Assembly (NCBI GenBank): GCA_002361485.1 | Contig: DESZ01000030.1 | Coordinates: 1-64,000 of the forward strand | Direction of reading: 5' to 3' | Source: Cyanobacteria bacterium UBA3301 | Lineage (GTDB): Bacteria; Cyanobacteriota; Vampirovibrionia; Gastranaerophilales; Gastranaerophilaceae | Length of the DNA: 64,000 bases | Shown here: in pieces, positions 1 to 8,294 of the stretch | Layout: every line of letters begins with the position of its first letter | Numbering within the stretch: position 1 is the first letter of the stretch | Notes under the pieces: generated by a model | Seen by the model: only the letters and a program-made list of their open reading frames with translations | What the model was told of the DNA's origin: nothing | The model's database searches: none | Made by a program: the position numbers and the translations under genes

Positions 1-495
1 GGAATGCCGACAATAAAAGATTTGGTGGGTGATGCAAGAAAACACGACCCTGTAAAACCGACTGAAGCGCAAATGAAAAAGATTGCGGTATTAAAAGAAG
101 CAATCAAAAAATTAGCGCCAAGCCTTAAAGCAGAAGGGTTCACTCCGAGCGAAATTGATACAAAAATCTTCTTATTCAATAATTCCGCATCAAAAGAAGC
201 AAGATTGTACTCATCTACCTTAGCAGAAGCCATTACAGACGGCGGAACGTCAAAAGGATTCTGGCTTGATAGAAATTACTTGGACCGTGCCGATTTTAGC
301 GAAGTATTGGAAACAGCATTACATGAAATATCACACAAAGTCGGCGGCGACGAATCAATGGAATTTTCTTATAAATTAACTGATGTTAATAAAAGAGCTA
401 TTCAACAAATTCTTGAAGAACCAATAACCAGAAATGAATTGCAAGCATTAAGCAGATTGTGGAAAGAATATACTGTAACTCCATCTGCAGTTTAA
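1..495 (+). CDS. Possible zinc metallopeptidase, C-terminal part
   Basis: I do not recognise the family. The reading frame is open to the window edge (the codon before the first ATG at 4 is GGA), so this may be the end of a longer protein. From that ATG it runs 163 residues. A zinc-protease signature HEISH sits at residues 107-111, followed by KVGGDE, giving HExxHxxGxxE, which resembles a metzincin zinc site with Glu in the third-ligand place. The Glu could equally be unrelated to zinc. No signal peptide or membrane segment is visible in this part. A perfect 15-bp hairpin follows the stop. Function is inferred from the motif alone. Confidence 0.6.
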   Translation, partial: GMPTIKDLVGDARKHDPVKPTEAQMKKIAVLKEAIKKLAPSLKAEGFTPSEIDTKIFLFNNSASKEARLYSSTLAEAITDGGTSKGFWLDRNYLDRADFSEVLETALHEISHKVGGDESMEFSYKLTDVNKRAIQQILEEPITRNELQALSRLWKEYTVTPSAV

Positions 496-512
496 TAAGA
501 CTTTATAATTAT

Positions 513-549
513 AAAAACGAGTCTTCACAAACTATGAAGACTCGTTTTT
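513..549. terminator. Bidirectional intrinsic terminator
   Basis: A perfect 15-bp inverted repeat (513-527 with 535-549) with a 7-base loop, A-rich on the left and T-rich on the right. It separates convergent genes. Its right arm includes the last codons of the minus-strand gene. Confidence 0.85.
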
Positions 550-1545
550 ATTGGTATTTTTTTGTATGAATTTGTCAATCTTTTCACCCATGTATGTTGA
601 AAATATCGGCAATATGCAATAATAAATTCCGGCAAAAATCAATGCAGGGCGTAAAATATTTATTCCCTCAACACATTTTGAAATATTAGGATTTGTAGGG
701 TTTAATTTTTTGAATTTTTCTATAAATTTGTCATTGTTATTCTTTAAAATCCCGTCAATTGTGTATCCGCCGATAAGAGTTATGGCAGTTGAAATTATAT
801 TGTTATAAATCAAAGCTTTTTTGCGATTTTCCTTTATATCTTTGCTTTTATTTGTATTATAAGCAAATGCAGAGGTTAAAAGCACATCGGTTCCGGCAGT
901 TATGTGCTTTGCAATATCTTTATCATTACTTTGATATTTTATTGCATATTGTTGTAATTTTTCTTTATCAATAATTTTTGCCAGCCCTTTAGCTAAAGTT
1001 TCATTCAACCCGCCCGTAAAATTAACATTATTATTACCGACAAAAAATGTCGGCTGATGATAATTTGTAACAGGTTTAGTTTCTTTTCCAAATTTTCGGA
1101 AGAACAATTTATCCATAACAATCGGTATCAACGCTATTGTAAGCATTGATTTCGGGATTGCCGTAAAAAATCCCGTTGATAATTTTATTGTCTGAGTTAA
1201 AAGTTTATATGCACGGGGATTTTTTGATAAATTATCTATTGTCTTTGCAGTTAAAAATTTTTTCGGATTTTTGTCAATTTTTTTTACGGCATTTTCAATA
1301 GGGAGCGCAACCGCTTCAACTATTCCGAATTTTATTAAACCCGAGCAGATGGAATTTGCCATTGCATACTGCTTATTCTCAGTTTCAGTATCGGGAGTTT
1401 TGTTTATAGCAAAAGGCCTTAAACTTGTTGATAATACAAGCGAAGTTGCTGCTGCAAAAGAGGTTCCGTGTTCGGAAATTTTTTCCAAACCCTTCAAAAA
1501 ATATCTATTTTGCAATATTTTATTTGATAATTTGTTTATGCGCAT
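532..1545 (-). CDS. Membrane protein of unknown family
   Basis: A 337-residue protein of unknown function with several hydrophobic stretches (roughly residues 30-45, 125-145, 250-265 and 300-315) separated by Lys/Asn-rich segments. A segment near residues 30-95 (LRPF, a short acidic linker, then a small-residue helix) resembles by eye a segment that appears twice in the 689-residue protein at 42934-45003. It also has NVNFTGG near residue 174, like the NVAFTG of that protein. Upstream on the minus strand is TATAAT, 11 bases before the ATG, and no Shine-Dalgarno sequence. It could be an envelope protein of a lineage-specific family. Confidence 0.7.
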   Translation of the reverse strand: MRINKLSNKILQNRYFLKGLEKISEHGTSFAAATSLVLSTSLRPFAINKTPDTETENKQYAMANSICSGLIKFGIVEAVALPIENAVKKIDKNPKKFLTAKTIDNLSKNPRAYKLLTQTIKLSTGFFTAIPKSMLTIALIPIVMDKLFFRKFGKETKPVTNYHQPTFFVGNNNVNFTGGLNETLAKGLAKIIDKEKLQQYAIKYQSNDKDIAKHITAGTDVLLTSAFAYNTNKSKDIKENRKKALIYNNIISTAITLIGGYTIDGILKNNNDKFIEKFKKLNPTNPNISKCVEGINILRPALIFAGIYYCILPIFSTYMGEKIDKFIQKNTNKNESS

Positions 1546-1574
1546 AGTTTACAACAATTATAATAGCGCAAAAT

Positions 1575-3167
1575 TTAGTCAAATAAAGCATTAATTTTAT
1601 CTATAATATCCTGCGGGTCAATTTCAGAAGTGATTTTATTTACGTCCTGCGCAATTTGATACAATTTTGCAGCCTCAATTTTATCACCCGTAATCGCAAT
1701 AGAACGTGCCAGATTGAAATGTGCTAAAGCATAATTCGGATTGTATTCAACAGCTTTTTTAAACATTTCAATAGCTTCTTTTACTCTGCCCAAATCATCA
1801 AGATAGATAACTCCAAGATTATTATATGCAATAGAATACGTATCATCATACTCTATCGCGTGTTTATATTCTCTTATTGCCTCTTCCGTATCGCCTTTAC
1901 CCCAATATAAAAACGCAAGATTACAATGTATTTTTGCATTTTTAGGGTCTAAATCCAAAGCATTACGGTATACGGTCAGAGCATTTTCATAATCTTCTTT
2001 ATCATAAAAAGCACTACCTAAATTGATATAAATATCAATATCTTCAGGAGTCATTAAATAAGCGCTTTGATACGAAGTAATCGCAGCATTGATATCTTTT
2101 TTAGACTCTTGGAATACAAACCCTAATGTTTGGTTGACAATACTTGTCCATTCTTTGCTCGGGTTCAATGTAACAGCAGTTTGGAAATGTGAAATAGCGC
2201 CGTCAACATCACCCATAATATACAAAATATTTGCCAAATTTGAATGATATTCAGGCATATTCGGCATAATTTGAATTAATTTTTTATAAATTTCAACCGC
2301 ATTTTCATAATCGCCCATATCTTCATAAGCCTGACATAAATGCCTGTATGCCGGAATATTTAAGCTATCTAACCATATAGCCATCTTATATTCGGTTATT
2401 GCATCTTCAAATTTACCTAACGACGAATAAATATCTCCTAACAAGCAATATAAAGGCACAAACCCCGGAGCTTTATTTATTGCATCAATATAAACATCCA
2501 AAGCATTATCCAAACCGCCGCTATTCATCTTCAAATAACCTTTTAATAATATCGGTAGAAATTTTATATAATTAAAAGATTCCTTTACTCTCGCAATTGC
2601 CTCTGAATCAAATGGCAGAGTTAATATAGCCAGAACATACTCATAATAAGATTTAATTTTATTTTTAAATATTCTGAAAGATGATACCTGATATAAATTA
2701 TACAAAAGATGATGCGCACTTGAACTTGTTAAGGGTGCATATTTTATTGCCGATTTTGCATTATCAATAGCGTCCGTAAAGCGCGCTTTTTTTGTATAAG
2801 TCCTTGCAAGCATATAATATGCCTTTGCATATTTAGGATTTTTCTTTATCGCGTTATTAAAATAATTTACCGCCTTATCAAGTTCGCCTTTATGAAACCA
2901 TGCAACACCGATTTTATAGTAAATTTCAGAGGAATCAATAGACTCTAAAGCCAATTGATATTCGGTAATTGCCTCATCAATATATTGACAAGATGAATAT
3001 ATATCTAAATGCCAAGCCAAATATAAATCACCTAAACGCAAATGCAGCAACGCATTTGTCGGATCTTTCTGCAAACCTATCTGGCATAATTCAATTGCCG
3101 ATTTCACATTCCCCGTAGTTACCTGTTTTTTTATTTGTTTATCTAATGTTTTTAAATCGTTTTTCAT
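1575..3167 (-). CDS. TPR-repeat protein
   Basis: About 530 residues made almost wholly of tetratricopeptide repeats of 34 residues. Many carry the A-x-x-x-Y/L-x-L-G and A-x-x-x-Y-x-x-A-I-x-x-x-P pattern, for example AYYMLARTYTKKARFTDAI and IAYNNLGVIYLDDLGRVKEA. Such arrays are protein-binding scaffolds. No signal peptide or enzymatic domain is seen, so it is probably cytoplasmic. I chose the ATG at 3167 (MKNDLKTLD) over the one at 3254 because AAAGAGA lies just upstream and the extra 29 residues are AT-driven and unlike TPR sequence. The partner is unknown. It ends 29 bp from the start of the membrane-protein gene that follows on the same strand, so the two may be co-transcribed. Confidence 0.9.
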   Translation of the reverse strand: MKNDLKTLDKQIKKQVTTGNVKSAIELCQIGLQKDPTNALLHLRLGDLYLAWHLDIYSSCQYIDEAITEYQLALESIDSSEIYYKIGVAWFHKGELDKAVNYFNNAIKKNPKYAKAYYMLARTYTKKARFTDAIDNAKSAIKYAPLTSSSAHHLLYNLYQVSSFRIFKNKIKSYYEYVLAILTLPFDSEAIARVKESFNYIKFLPILLKGYLKMNSGGLDNALDVYIDAINKAPGFVPLYCLLGDIYSSLGKFEDAITEYKMAIWLDSLNIPAYRHLCQAYEDMGDYENAVEIYKKLIQIMPNMPEYHSNLANILYIMGDVDGAISHFQTAVTLNPSKEWTSIVNQTLGFVFQESKKDINAAITSYQSAYLMTPEDIDIYINLGSAFYDKEDYENALTVYRNALDLDPKNAKIHCNLAFLYWGKGDTEEAIREYKHAIEYDDTYSIAYNNLGVIYLDDLGRVKEAIEMFKKAVEYNPNYALAHFNLARSIAITGDKIEAAKLYQIAQDVNKITSEIDPQDIIDKINALFD

Positions 3168-3273
3168 AATTCTCTTTATATCCGTTATCACTATTATTCT
3201 AATGAAATTAACACTAAAAAGCAAGTTATAAAAAATCCTCTTTTTAATGGGCAAAAAAATTTTCTTTTCGGTT

Positions 3274-3279
3274 TAAAAT
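3274..3279 (+). promoter_or_regulatory. -10 element TAAAAT, six bases before ATG
   Basis: TAAAAT ends six bases before the ATG at 3286, which places the expected transcript start at or next to the start codon. AAGG lies only two bases from the ATG, too close for a normal Shine-Dalgarno site. It matches the leaderless pattern seen at other genes in this window. Confidence 0.5.
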
Positions 3280-3285
3280 AAAGGT

Positions 3286-3960
3286 ATGAGCGGTAACGAA
3301 AATAACAAGTTAAACAATAATATATTTTCACAAGGTTTCGGATTTAAGTCCGTTAACCCGTTTGATGCTGCATCAGCCTCGTTTACACAAAATTTTAATC
3401 AAATTCCTAAAGCTCAACGGAGATTAAACGGATATGATTCAACAATATTAAACAAAGCGAACTTTGATCAAGTTCAAGAGCCTGATTTGAGTATGGATTT
3501 CAGAATAAAAGAAAAAGAAACCATATTAAAAGAGCTTGATGAAAAAATAAAATTATCCGATAACTACGGCAACCAAGGAGAATCTTTAAGCCTAAAAGCT
3601 AAACGCCAAAGAATTTATCAGGAATTAAACACACTAAAAAAACAACAAATATATGGCTCACAGGGGTTATCTGAAGATAAATTTTCTCACAATACTTTAA
3701 AATACAAAATGCCTGTGTTGTATAAGATAAACAACTTTATATCGCGCCGTATATTAGCAAAAGTTTCAAAGAAAATAAATTCTGTTGTCGCACTAAGCGA
3801 TTCATTAGAACAATTATCAGACATCAGCAAAAGCGTTGATGAATTGGTTGGGATGAATATTCCTTATGGAGAAAAAGTTCAAAACTACGAAAAATTAACC
3901 CAATATTTAAGTCAGGCAAATGCCATTCATACAAAGATATCTAAAACGTTGAGGAAATAA
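3286..3960 (+). CDS. Hypothetical protein with helical C-terminus
   Basis: A 224-residue protein that I cannot assign. The first 60 residues are Asn/Ser/Phe-rich and look disordered. Residues about 70-125 are rich in Lys, Glu and Leu with heptad-like spacing and could form a coiled coil. The C-terminal 90 residues are predicted by eye to be helical (INNFISRRILAKVSKKINSV). No signal peptide, membrane segment or catalytic motif is seen. It is a single-gene unit with its own leaderless-type promoter, followed by about 120 bp of non-coding DNA before the tRNA-Pro terminator. Confidence 0.75.
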   Translation: MSGNENNKLNNNIFSQGFGFKSVNPFDAASASFTQNFNQIPKAQRRLNGYDSTILNKANFDQVQEPDLSMDFRIKEKETILKELDEKIKLSDNYGNQGESLSLKAKRQRIYQELNTLKKQQIYGSQGLSEDKFSHNTLKYKMPVLYKINNFISRRILAKVSKKINSVVALSDSLEQLSDISKSVDELVGMNIPYGEKVQNYEKLTQYLSQANAIHTKISKTLRK

Positions 3961-4079
3961 AAAAGATGCGTGAAAGCTTGAACGCGTAGAGGCAAAGTCT
4001 AAAAACAAAACGGACTATGCATCTGTGCATCTAATTACTATTTACAGATTGAACACTATTTGAACACGATAGAAAATAA

Positions 4080-4110
4080 AAATGCTTAATCCCATACGGC
4101 TCAAGCATTT
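4080..4110 (-). terminator. Terminator of the tRNA-Pro transcript
   Basis: On the minus strand an 8-bp stem AAATGCTT/AAGCATTT with a 15-base spacer is followed by TTATTTTC. It lies 6 bases past the tRNA 3' end. Confidence 0.6.
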
Positions 4111-4116
4111 ATAAAA

Positions 4117-4190
4117 TCGGGATGACAGGATTTGAACCTGCGGCCCCTTCGTCCCGAACGAAGTGCGCTACCAAGCTGCGCTACATCCCG
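4117..4190 (-). tRNA. tRNA-Pro (anticodon CGG)
   Basis: A 74-nt cloverleaf on the minus strand. The acceptor stem is CGGGATG/CATCCCG with discriminator A, the D arm is GCGC-AGCTTGGTA-GCGC, the anticodon stem CTTCG/CGAAG has loop TTCGGGA (anticodon CGG followed by G37, as usual for Pro), and the T loop is TTCAAAT. CCA is not encoded. The gene is preceded by two 105-bp repeats that copy parts of its own 5' half. Confidence 0.95.
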
Positions 4191-4295
4191 ATATTTAGTT
4201 GTCAAGTTGAAAACTTTCGTTTTCAACGGTGCGCTACCACCTCTCGAAAAAACAATTCACCGGATTGTTTTTTCTCGGCAGAGTGCTACATCCCG
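4191..4295 (-). repeat. 105-bp tRNA-Pro-derived repeat, proximal copy
   Basis: Read on the minus strand, the unit begins with the first 11 bases of the adjacent tRNA (CGGGATGTAGC). A hairpin-forming insert of about 45 bases with arms AAAAACAAT/ATTGTTTTT follows. Next comes a second exact 11-base tRNA segment (TGGTAGCGCAC), then a 9-bp stem GTTGAAAAC/GTTTTCAAC closed by a GAAA tetraloop where the tRNA has its anticodon arm. It ends in TTGACAACTAAATAT directly against the real tRNA. The 3' half of the tRNA is absent. Confidence 0.9.
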
Positions 4296-4400
4296 ATATT
4301 TAGTTGTCAAGTTGAAAACTTTCGTTTTCAAGGGTGCGCTACCATCTCTCGGAAAAACAATTCACCGGATTGTTTTTTCTCGGCAGAGTGCTACATCCCG
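4296..4400 (-). repeat. 105-bp tRNA-Pro-derived repeat, distal copy
   Basis: The second head-to-tail copy, identical in length and differing from the proximal copy at only a few positions. It lies between the likely promoter near 4475 and the proximal copy, so both copies would be in the 5' leader of the pre-tRNA. Open frames through both copies exist, but they are explained by the repeat and not by coding. Confidence 0.9.
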
Positions 4401-4472
4401 GGGGTAAATATTGCTACCAATGGTTGCAATACTTACTCATATCTTTGTTTTAATGTACAAATTACATAGTTT

Positions 4473-4478
4473 ATTATA
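4473..4478 (-). promoter_or_regulatory. Candidate promoter of the tRNA-Pro transcript
   Basis: A minus-strand TATAAT just past the acyl-CoA synthetase stop. A transcript starting about 4466 would carry a leader of about 275 nt containing both 105-bp repeats. The -35 region is weak. Confidence 0.4.
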
Positions 4479-4491
4479 CCACCAACAAAAT

Positions 4492-6174
4492 TTATTTTCC
4501 ACATTCTGCCAAAAGAGCTTTAACTTCTTTGCGTTTTACTTTGCTGGTTGCGGTTCTCGGCAAACCGGTTTGTCTTACCACAATGTTAATCGGACGTTTA
4601 TATGACGCTAATTGTAATGACAAACTTTTTACTTCTTTATGAACCGCGGTTTCAACTTCATCAAAGTTTGAATAAGAATTGATGACTTCTTCTGTCGGAA
4701 CAATCACGGCAACAATTTCTTCACAACCGTCTTTTTCTCCGCCTGCTTTCGGCATACCGACAACACAGACTTCCGCAAATTTATCACTTTGCTGTAATAC
4801 TGTTTCAACTTCTTCAGGGAATACTTTCTTACCGCCTGATAAAACTATCATATTCTTAATTCTACCTGTTATATATAATAATCCATTGCGGATTTCTGCG
4901 ATATCACCTGTATGAAACCAACCGTCAGCTTCTAAAACTTCGTCAGTCAAATCTTGTCTGCCATAATAACCTTTCATAACTGATGGCCCTTTAACTAACA
5001 ATTCTCCTGTTTCGGAATCGATTTTTGCTTCATAAGAATCTAAAATAGGTCCAACAGAACGCATATTATCCTGATTTGGATTATTACACATTGAAACAAC
5101 CGGACTTGTTTCTGATAATCCGTAACCCTGGAATATTCTTACACCGATTCTTTTAAACCATGCGCCCACAATAGGATCTAACGGCGCACCACCCGAAATG
5201 TACCCGAAGAAATGTTTTCCGTATAATCGGTGAATTGTTCTAAACATTAATCTTCTGATATAAAAAGGCATAAATGCCGCCAAATGATATTTTATATTAA
5301 ATATCATTTTGTACATTGCTGATTTTTTACTTATTTCCGATTCAAAATACGATTTTAAAAGCTTCAAAAACGCAGGAACCGTAACCATAAAACGAATTTT
5401 CTTTTCCTGCATAATGTCTAAAATATCTTTCGGTTTTAAACTGCTTGTATAATATACGGAATATCCGTGAGTCAACATTGTGAAAAACCCAACGGTCATT
5501 TCAAATAAATGATTCATAGGCAATATCGACAACAAACGCATTTCTTTATTTTTAGGCATCATGCTTTTTAATACTTTGCGCATACCATACATTTGAGCAA
5601 GCATATTTTTGTATGTAGTTTGAACACCTTTTGGTGCACCTGTTGTACCTGAAGTATAAATAATCAATGCCGTATCATGCAAAGGTCTTCTGCGCCATTT
5701 TGCACTATAATTCGCAGGGATTGAATACAAACTCGGAGTATTTTCACATTCGTATTCAGATGCTTCCATCAAAATTATATGTTTTATAGACGGAATTTTG
5801 GACTGTAATTCCTGTGCTTTTTTATAATTTTTGCTTGATGTCATCAATACTGTCGGTTCACAACTTGATAATATTGATGTCAATTCATATATTGTTAATT
5901 TATTATCCAAAGGAACAATAGTTAACCCTGCCAACACAGAGCCAAATACGCAAACACCATATTCAGGTAAAGATTCTGAGAGTATCGCCAATTTCTCGCC
6001 TTTTGGGATTTGTAAATCATTTATCAGATATGCACCCAGGCGTTCTGCTAACAAGCTCAAACCTTTATATGTAAATTCATTCCAGCCCCATAAAGTTTTC
6101 ATGCCTAATGCAACTTTTTTTTGGTTTGTCGCAGTTGTTTTTTCTAATAATGAAAATATGCTCTCGTATTTCAT
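4492..6174 (-). CDS. AMP-dependent acyl-CoA synthetase (long-chain type)
   Basis: A 560-residue member of the ANL superfamily that activates a carboxylic acid, probably a fatty acid, with ATP and then CoA. The P-loop motif IIYTSGTTGAPKG is near residue 170, the second motif GYGLSETSP is near 345, the hinge motif GWFHTGDIAEI is near 410, and GRIKNMIVLSGGKKVFPEEVE follows. The C-terminal lysine region YKRP is near 530. The start at 6174 has AGAGGG upstream. No signal peptide is present, so it is cytoplasmic or peripheral. It is divergent from the glucanotransferase and stands alone. Chain-length preference cannot be read from the sequence. Confidence 0.93.
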   Translation of the reverse strand: MKYESIFSLLEKTTATNQKKVALGMKTLWGWNEFTYKGLSLLAERLGAYLINDLQIPKGEKLAILSESLPEYGVCVFGSVLAGLTIVPLDNKLTIYELTSILSSCEPTVLMTSSKNYKKAQELQSKIPSIKHIILMEASEYECENTPSLYSIPANYSAKWRRRPLHDTALIIYTSGTTGAPKGVQTTYKNMLAQMYGMRKVLKSMMPKNKEMRLLSILPMNHLFEMTVGFFTMLTHGYSVYYTSSLKPKDILDIMQEKKIRFMVTVPAFLKLLKSYFESEISKKSAMYKMIFNIKYHLAAFMPFYIRRLMFRTIHRLYGKHFFGYISGGAPLDPIVGAWFKRIGVRIFQGYGLSETSPVVSMCNNPNQDNMRSVGPILDSYEAKIDSETGELLVKGPSVMKGYYGRQDLTDEVLEADGWFHTGDIAEIRNGLLYITGRIKNMIVLSGGKKVFPEEVETVLQQSDKFAEVCVVGMPKAGGEKDGCEEIVAVIVPTEEVINSYSNFDEVETAVHKEVKSLSLQLASYKRPINIVVRQTGLPRTATSKVKRKEVKALLAECGK

Positions 6175-6306
6175 ATTGCTATCCCTCTAATATATTGCCG
6201 TTTGTTATTCTAGCGCAAAAATATTATTATGCAATATTTAAGCGCGCAAATTTACAAATTTACGTTTTTTATATTTTATGCTATTCTAAAGAAAAGGGAT
6301 ATACTA

Positions 6307-8202
6307 ATGCAAATCCAAAAGATATACTCAACTACATGCAAAAGTGTTTATTTTGAACGCAAACTCACAAAAGAAGAAGAACAGGATTACAAAAACAATG
6401 TAATAAAGCCTGCTCTTGATTATTTGGGTGTAAAAGAATTTGCAATGATTTTGCACGGTTCATCCTATCCGCAGAGCGAAAACGACATAAAAATAGGCAC
6501 TCCTTACGGTAAAGTAGCTGCACAGCTTATGCCTTTTGAATTATTACACGGATTCAATTCCAATCAATTAGGACCGACAGGAGAATTAACTTCCAAACAG
6601 AAAATTTCGCCTTACGAATCCTCTGTTGGCTCAAAAAATTATTTATTCATTGATTTTGATAAATTAACTCAAAAAGAATACGGCAGATTACTTACCAAAT
6701 ATGATATAGAAAGTTTAACCGGAATTACTGCCGAACAAAATAAGGCTAATTACGCTTATTCGAATTTCCCTGATGCCTTCGGAAATTACGAATATTTGAT
6801 AAATAAAGCATACGAAAATTACCTTGAAAAAATTACAAATGATTACAAAAAAGTTAATTATATAATCAATTTAGAAAAGGAATATACGGATTTTTGCGAC
6901 AAAAATCGGGATAAATTGAATAATTCAGCACTATATCATGTTTTAAAAAATCACTACGGCACTGATGATTTTACCAAATGGGACGAAATTGACAAAAATC
7001 TTATAAAAAATATTGATAAACAGGACTCACAAAAAAGAATAATACACTTAAGCCAAATATACGCAAGAGATTTAGCAACATATAAATTTGCTCAATTTAT
7101 TCTTGATAAACAAATAAAAGAAAATACTCGATTACGAAAAGATTTGGGATTTAAGTATATAAGCGATATGCTTGTAGGATTTTCTCCGGCTGATGAATGG
7201 GCTAATCAAGATTTATTTTTAAAAGATTTCAGACTTGGCTGTCCTTATGGCGGACCTGACGGAGGGTTGCAAAAATGGGGAGTTCCCGTACTTGACCCTA
7301 AAAAATTATTCAATCAAGACGGGACATTAGGCGAAGGCGGAAAACTTTTAAAATCCAAATTGGACGATTGTTTGACAAATTTTGACAATGTAAGAATTGA
7401 TCACGTATTAGGACTTATCGACCCTTATATTTACTCAAAAGACGGAAGCATTCAGGGCAATATTTCTTCAATGGAATATTTAGACCCTGATAAAAATTAT
7501 CAAAAAATTCTAAATAAAATTATATTACCGACATTGAGAGAACATGGGCTGGATAAAAATTCACCGGTCTGGGAAGACACAGTTACTGAAACAGAAGCAT
7601 TTAACAGGATTTATCATTATGAAAATAATATTCCTGGATTAACGCCTTTAGAATACGCGAAAGGCGAGCCGTATTGGGATAGCGAGAACTGGGCGTTGGT
7701 AGGTTCTCACGACTCAGATCCGGCAAACATTATGATACAGAAAGATTGGATACGCGAAAATGAAGCTTGGAGTCCTATGTATTTGGCAGGAGTACTAAAT
7801 GCCGCACATGACAGCAGAGAATACTGCCAAAAAATTGCACAAAGTGATGCCGAAAGAGTTAAAGCTAAATTTGCTGAACTATTTATGGTCGGAGATAAAG
7901 TGCAAATGTCTTTTGCCGATTTTTTCGGAATTGATAAAACATATAATCAGGGCGGGAATAACAAAAACCCGAATAATTGGAAATTACGCTTAAATAAAGA
8001 TTATGAAAGCGATTATTATAAAAACCTTTCTTCCGAAAATCCGACAGCTGTTAACATGCCTGAAGTCTTAGGTCTGGCAGTTAAAGGTCAAGCGGATATG
8101 AGAAAAGTTAAAAACCAACCTGATATTCCGCAGGAAGAAATTGACTATTTACTTACAAAACTTGCAAGATACGAAAAAATATTGAAAGAACCCGAAGAAT
8201 AA
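6307..8202 (+). CDS. malQ: 4-alpha-glucanotransferase, divergent GH77 type
   Basis: About 631 residues. GH77 enzymes transfer 1,4-alpha-glucan segments in maltodextrin and glycogen metabolism. NVRIDHVLGLIDPY at residues 361-374 matches the family VRIDHFRG nucleophile motif (Asp365). A Glu-rich TETEAF at 427-432 could supply the acid/base, and VGSHDSDPAN at 465-474 fits the THDND motif. FSPADEWANQDL matches the usual GVPPDYFSPTGQLWG region only loosely, so the protein is divergent and longer than the usual 500 residues. I chose ATG 6307 (AAAAGGG upstream) over 6229. The 26 extra residues are AT-driven hydrophobic sequence. Confidence 0.82.
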   Translation: MQIQKIYSTTCKSVYFERKLTKEEEQDYKNNVIKPALDYLGVKEFAMILHGSSYPQSENDIKIGTPYGKVAAQLMPFELLHGFNSNQLGPTGELTSKQKISPYESSVGSKNYLFIDFDKLTQKEYGRLLTKYDIESLTGITAEQNKANYAYSNFPDAFGNYEYLINKAYENYLEKITNDYKKVNYIINLEKEYTDFCDKNRDKLNNSALYHVLKNHYGTDDFTKWDEIDKNLIKNIDKQDSQKRIIHLSQIYARDLATYKFAQFILDKQIKENTRLRKDLGFKYISDMLVGFSPADEWANQDLFLKDFRLGCPYGGPDGGLQKWGVPVLDPKKLFNQDGTLGEGGKLLKSKLDDCLTNFDNVRIDHVLGLIDPYIYSKDGSIQGNISSMEYLDPDKNYQKILNKIILPTLREHGLDKNSPVWEDTVTETEAFNRIYHYENNIPGLTPLEYAKGEPYWDSENWALVGSHDSDPANIMIQKDWIRENEAWSPMYLAGVLNAAHDSREYCQKIAQSDAERVKAKFAELFMVGDKVQMSFADFFGIDKTYNQGGNNKNPNNWKLRLNKDYESDYYKNLSSENPTAVNMPEVLGLAVKGQADMRKVKNQPDIPQEEIDYLLTKLARYEKILKEPEE

Positions 8203-8294
8203 TCGAAGAACTTACATTCCGTTTCGTATACAATCGGGGAATTGTAATAATTATATAAACTTCTATTATAATATCTGAAAGGAGTTATACGGTT

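Noticed and set aside
4006..4075. LexA-type box near TTGAACACTATTTGAACAC
   Set aside because: The two GAACAC copies are direct rather than inverted and no SOS gene follows.
4191..4400. CRISPR array at the tRNA repeats
   Set aside because: Units are direct tandem copies without unique spacers, and no cas genes are nearby. The same holds for 39254-39541.
4122..4469. Forward open frames across the tRNA-Pro repeats
   Set aside because: They run through the tRNA antisense and the 105-bp repeats. The repeated peptide follows from the repeat length being a multiple of three, and no ribosome-binding site is present.
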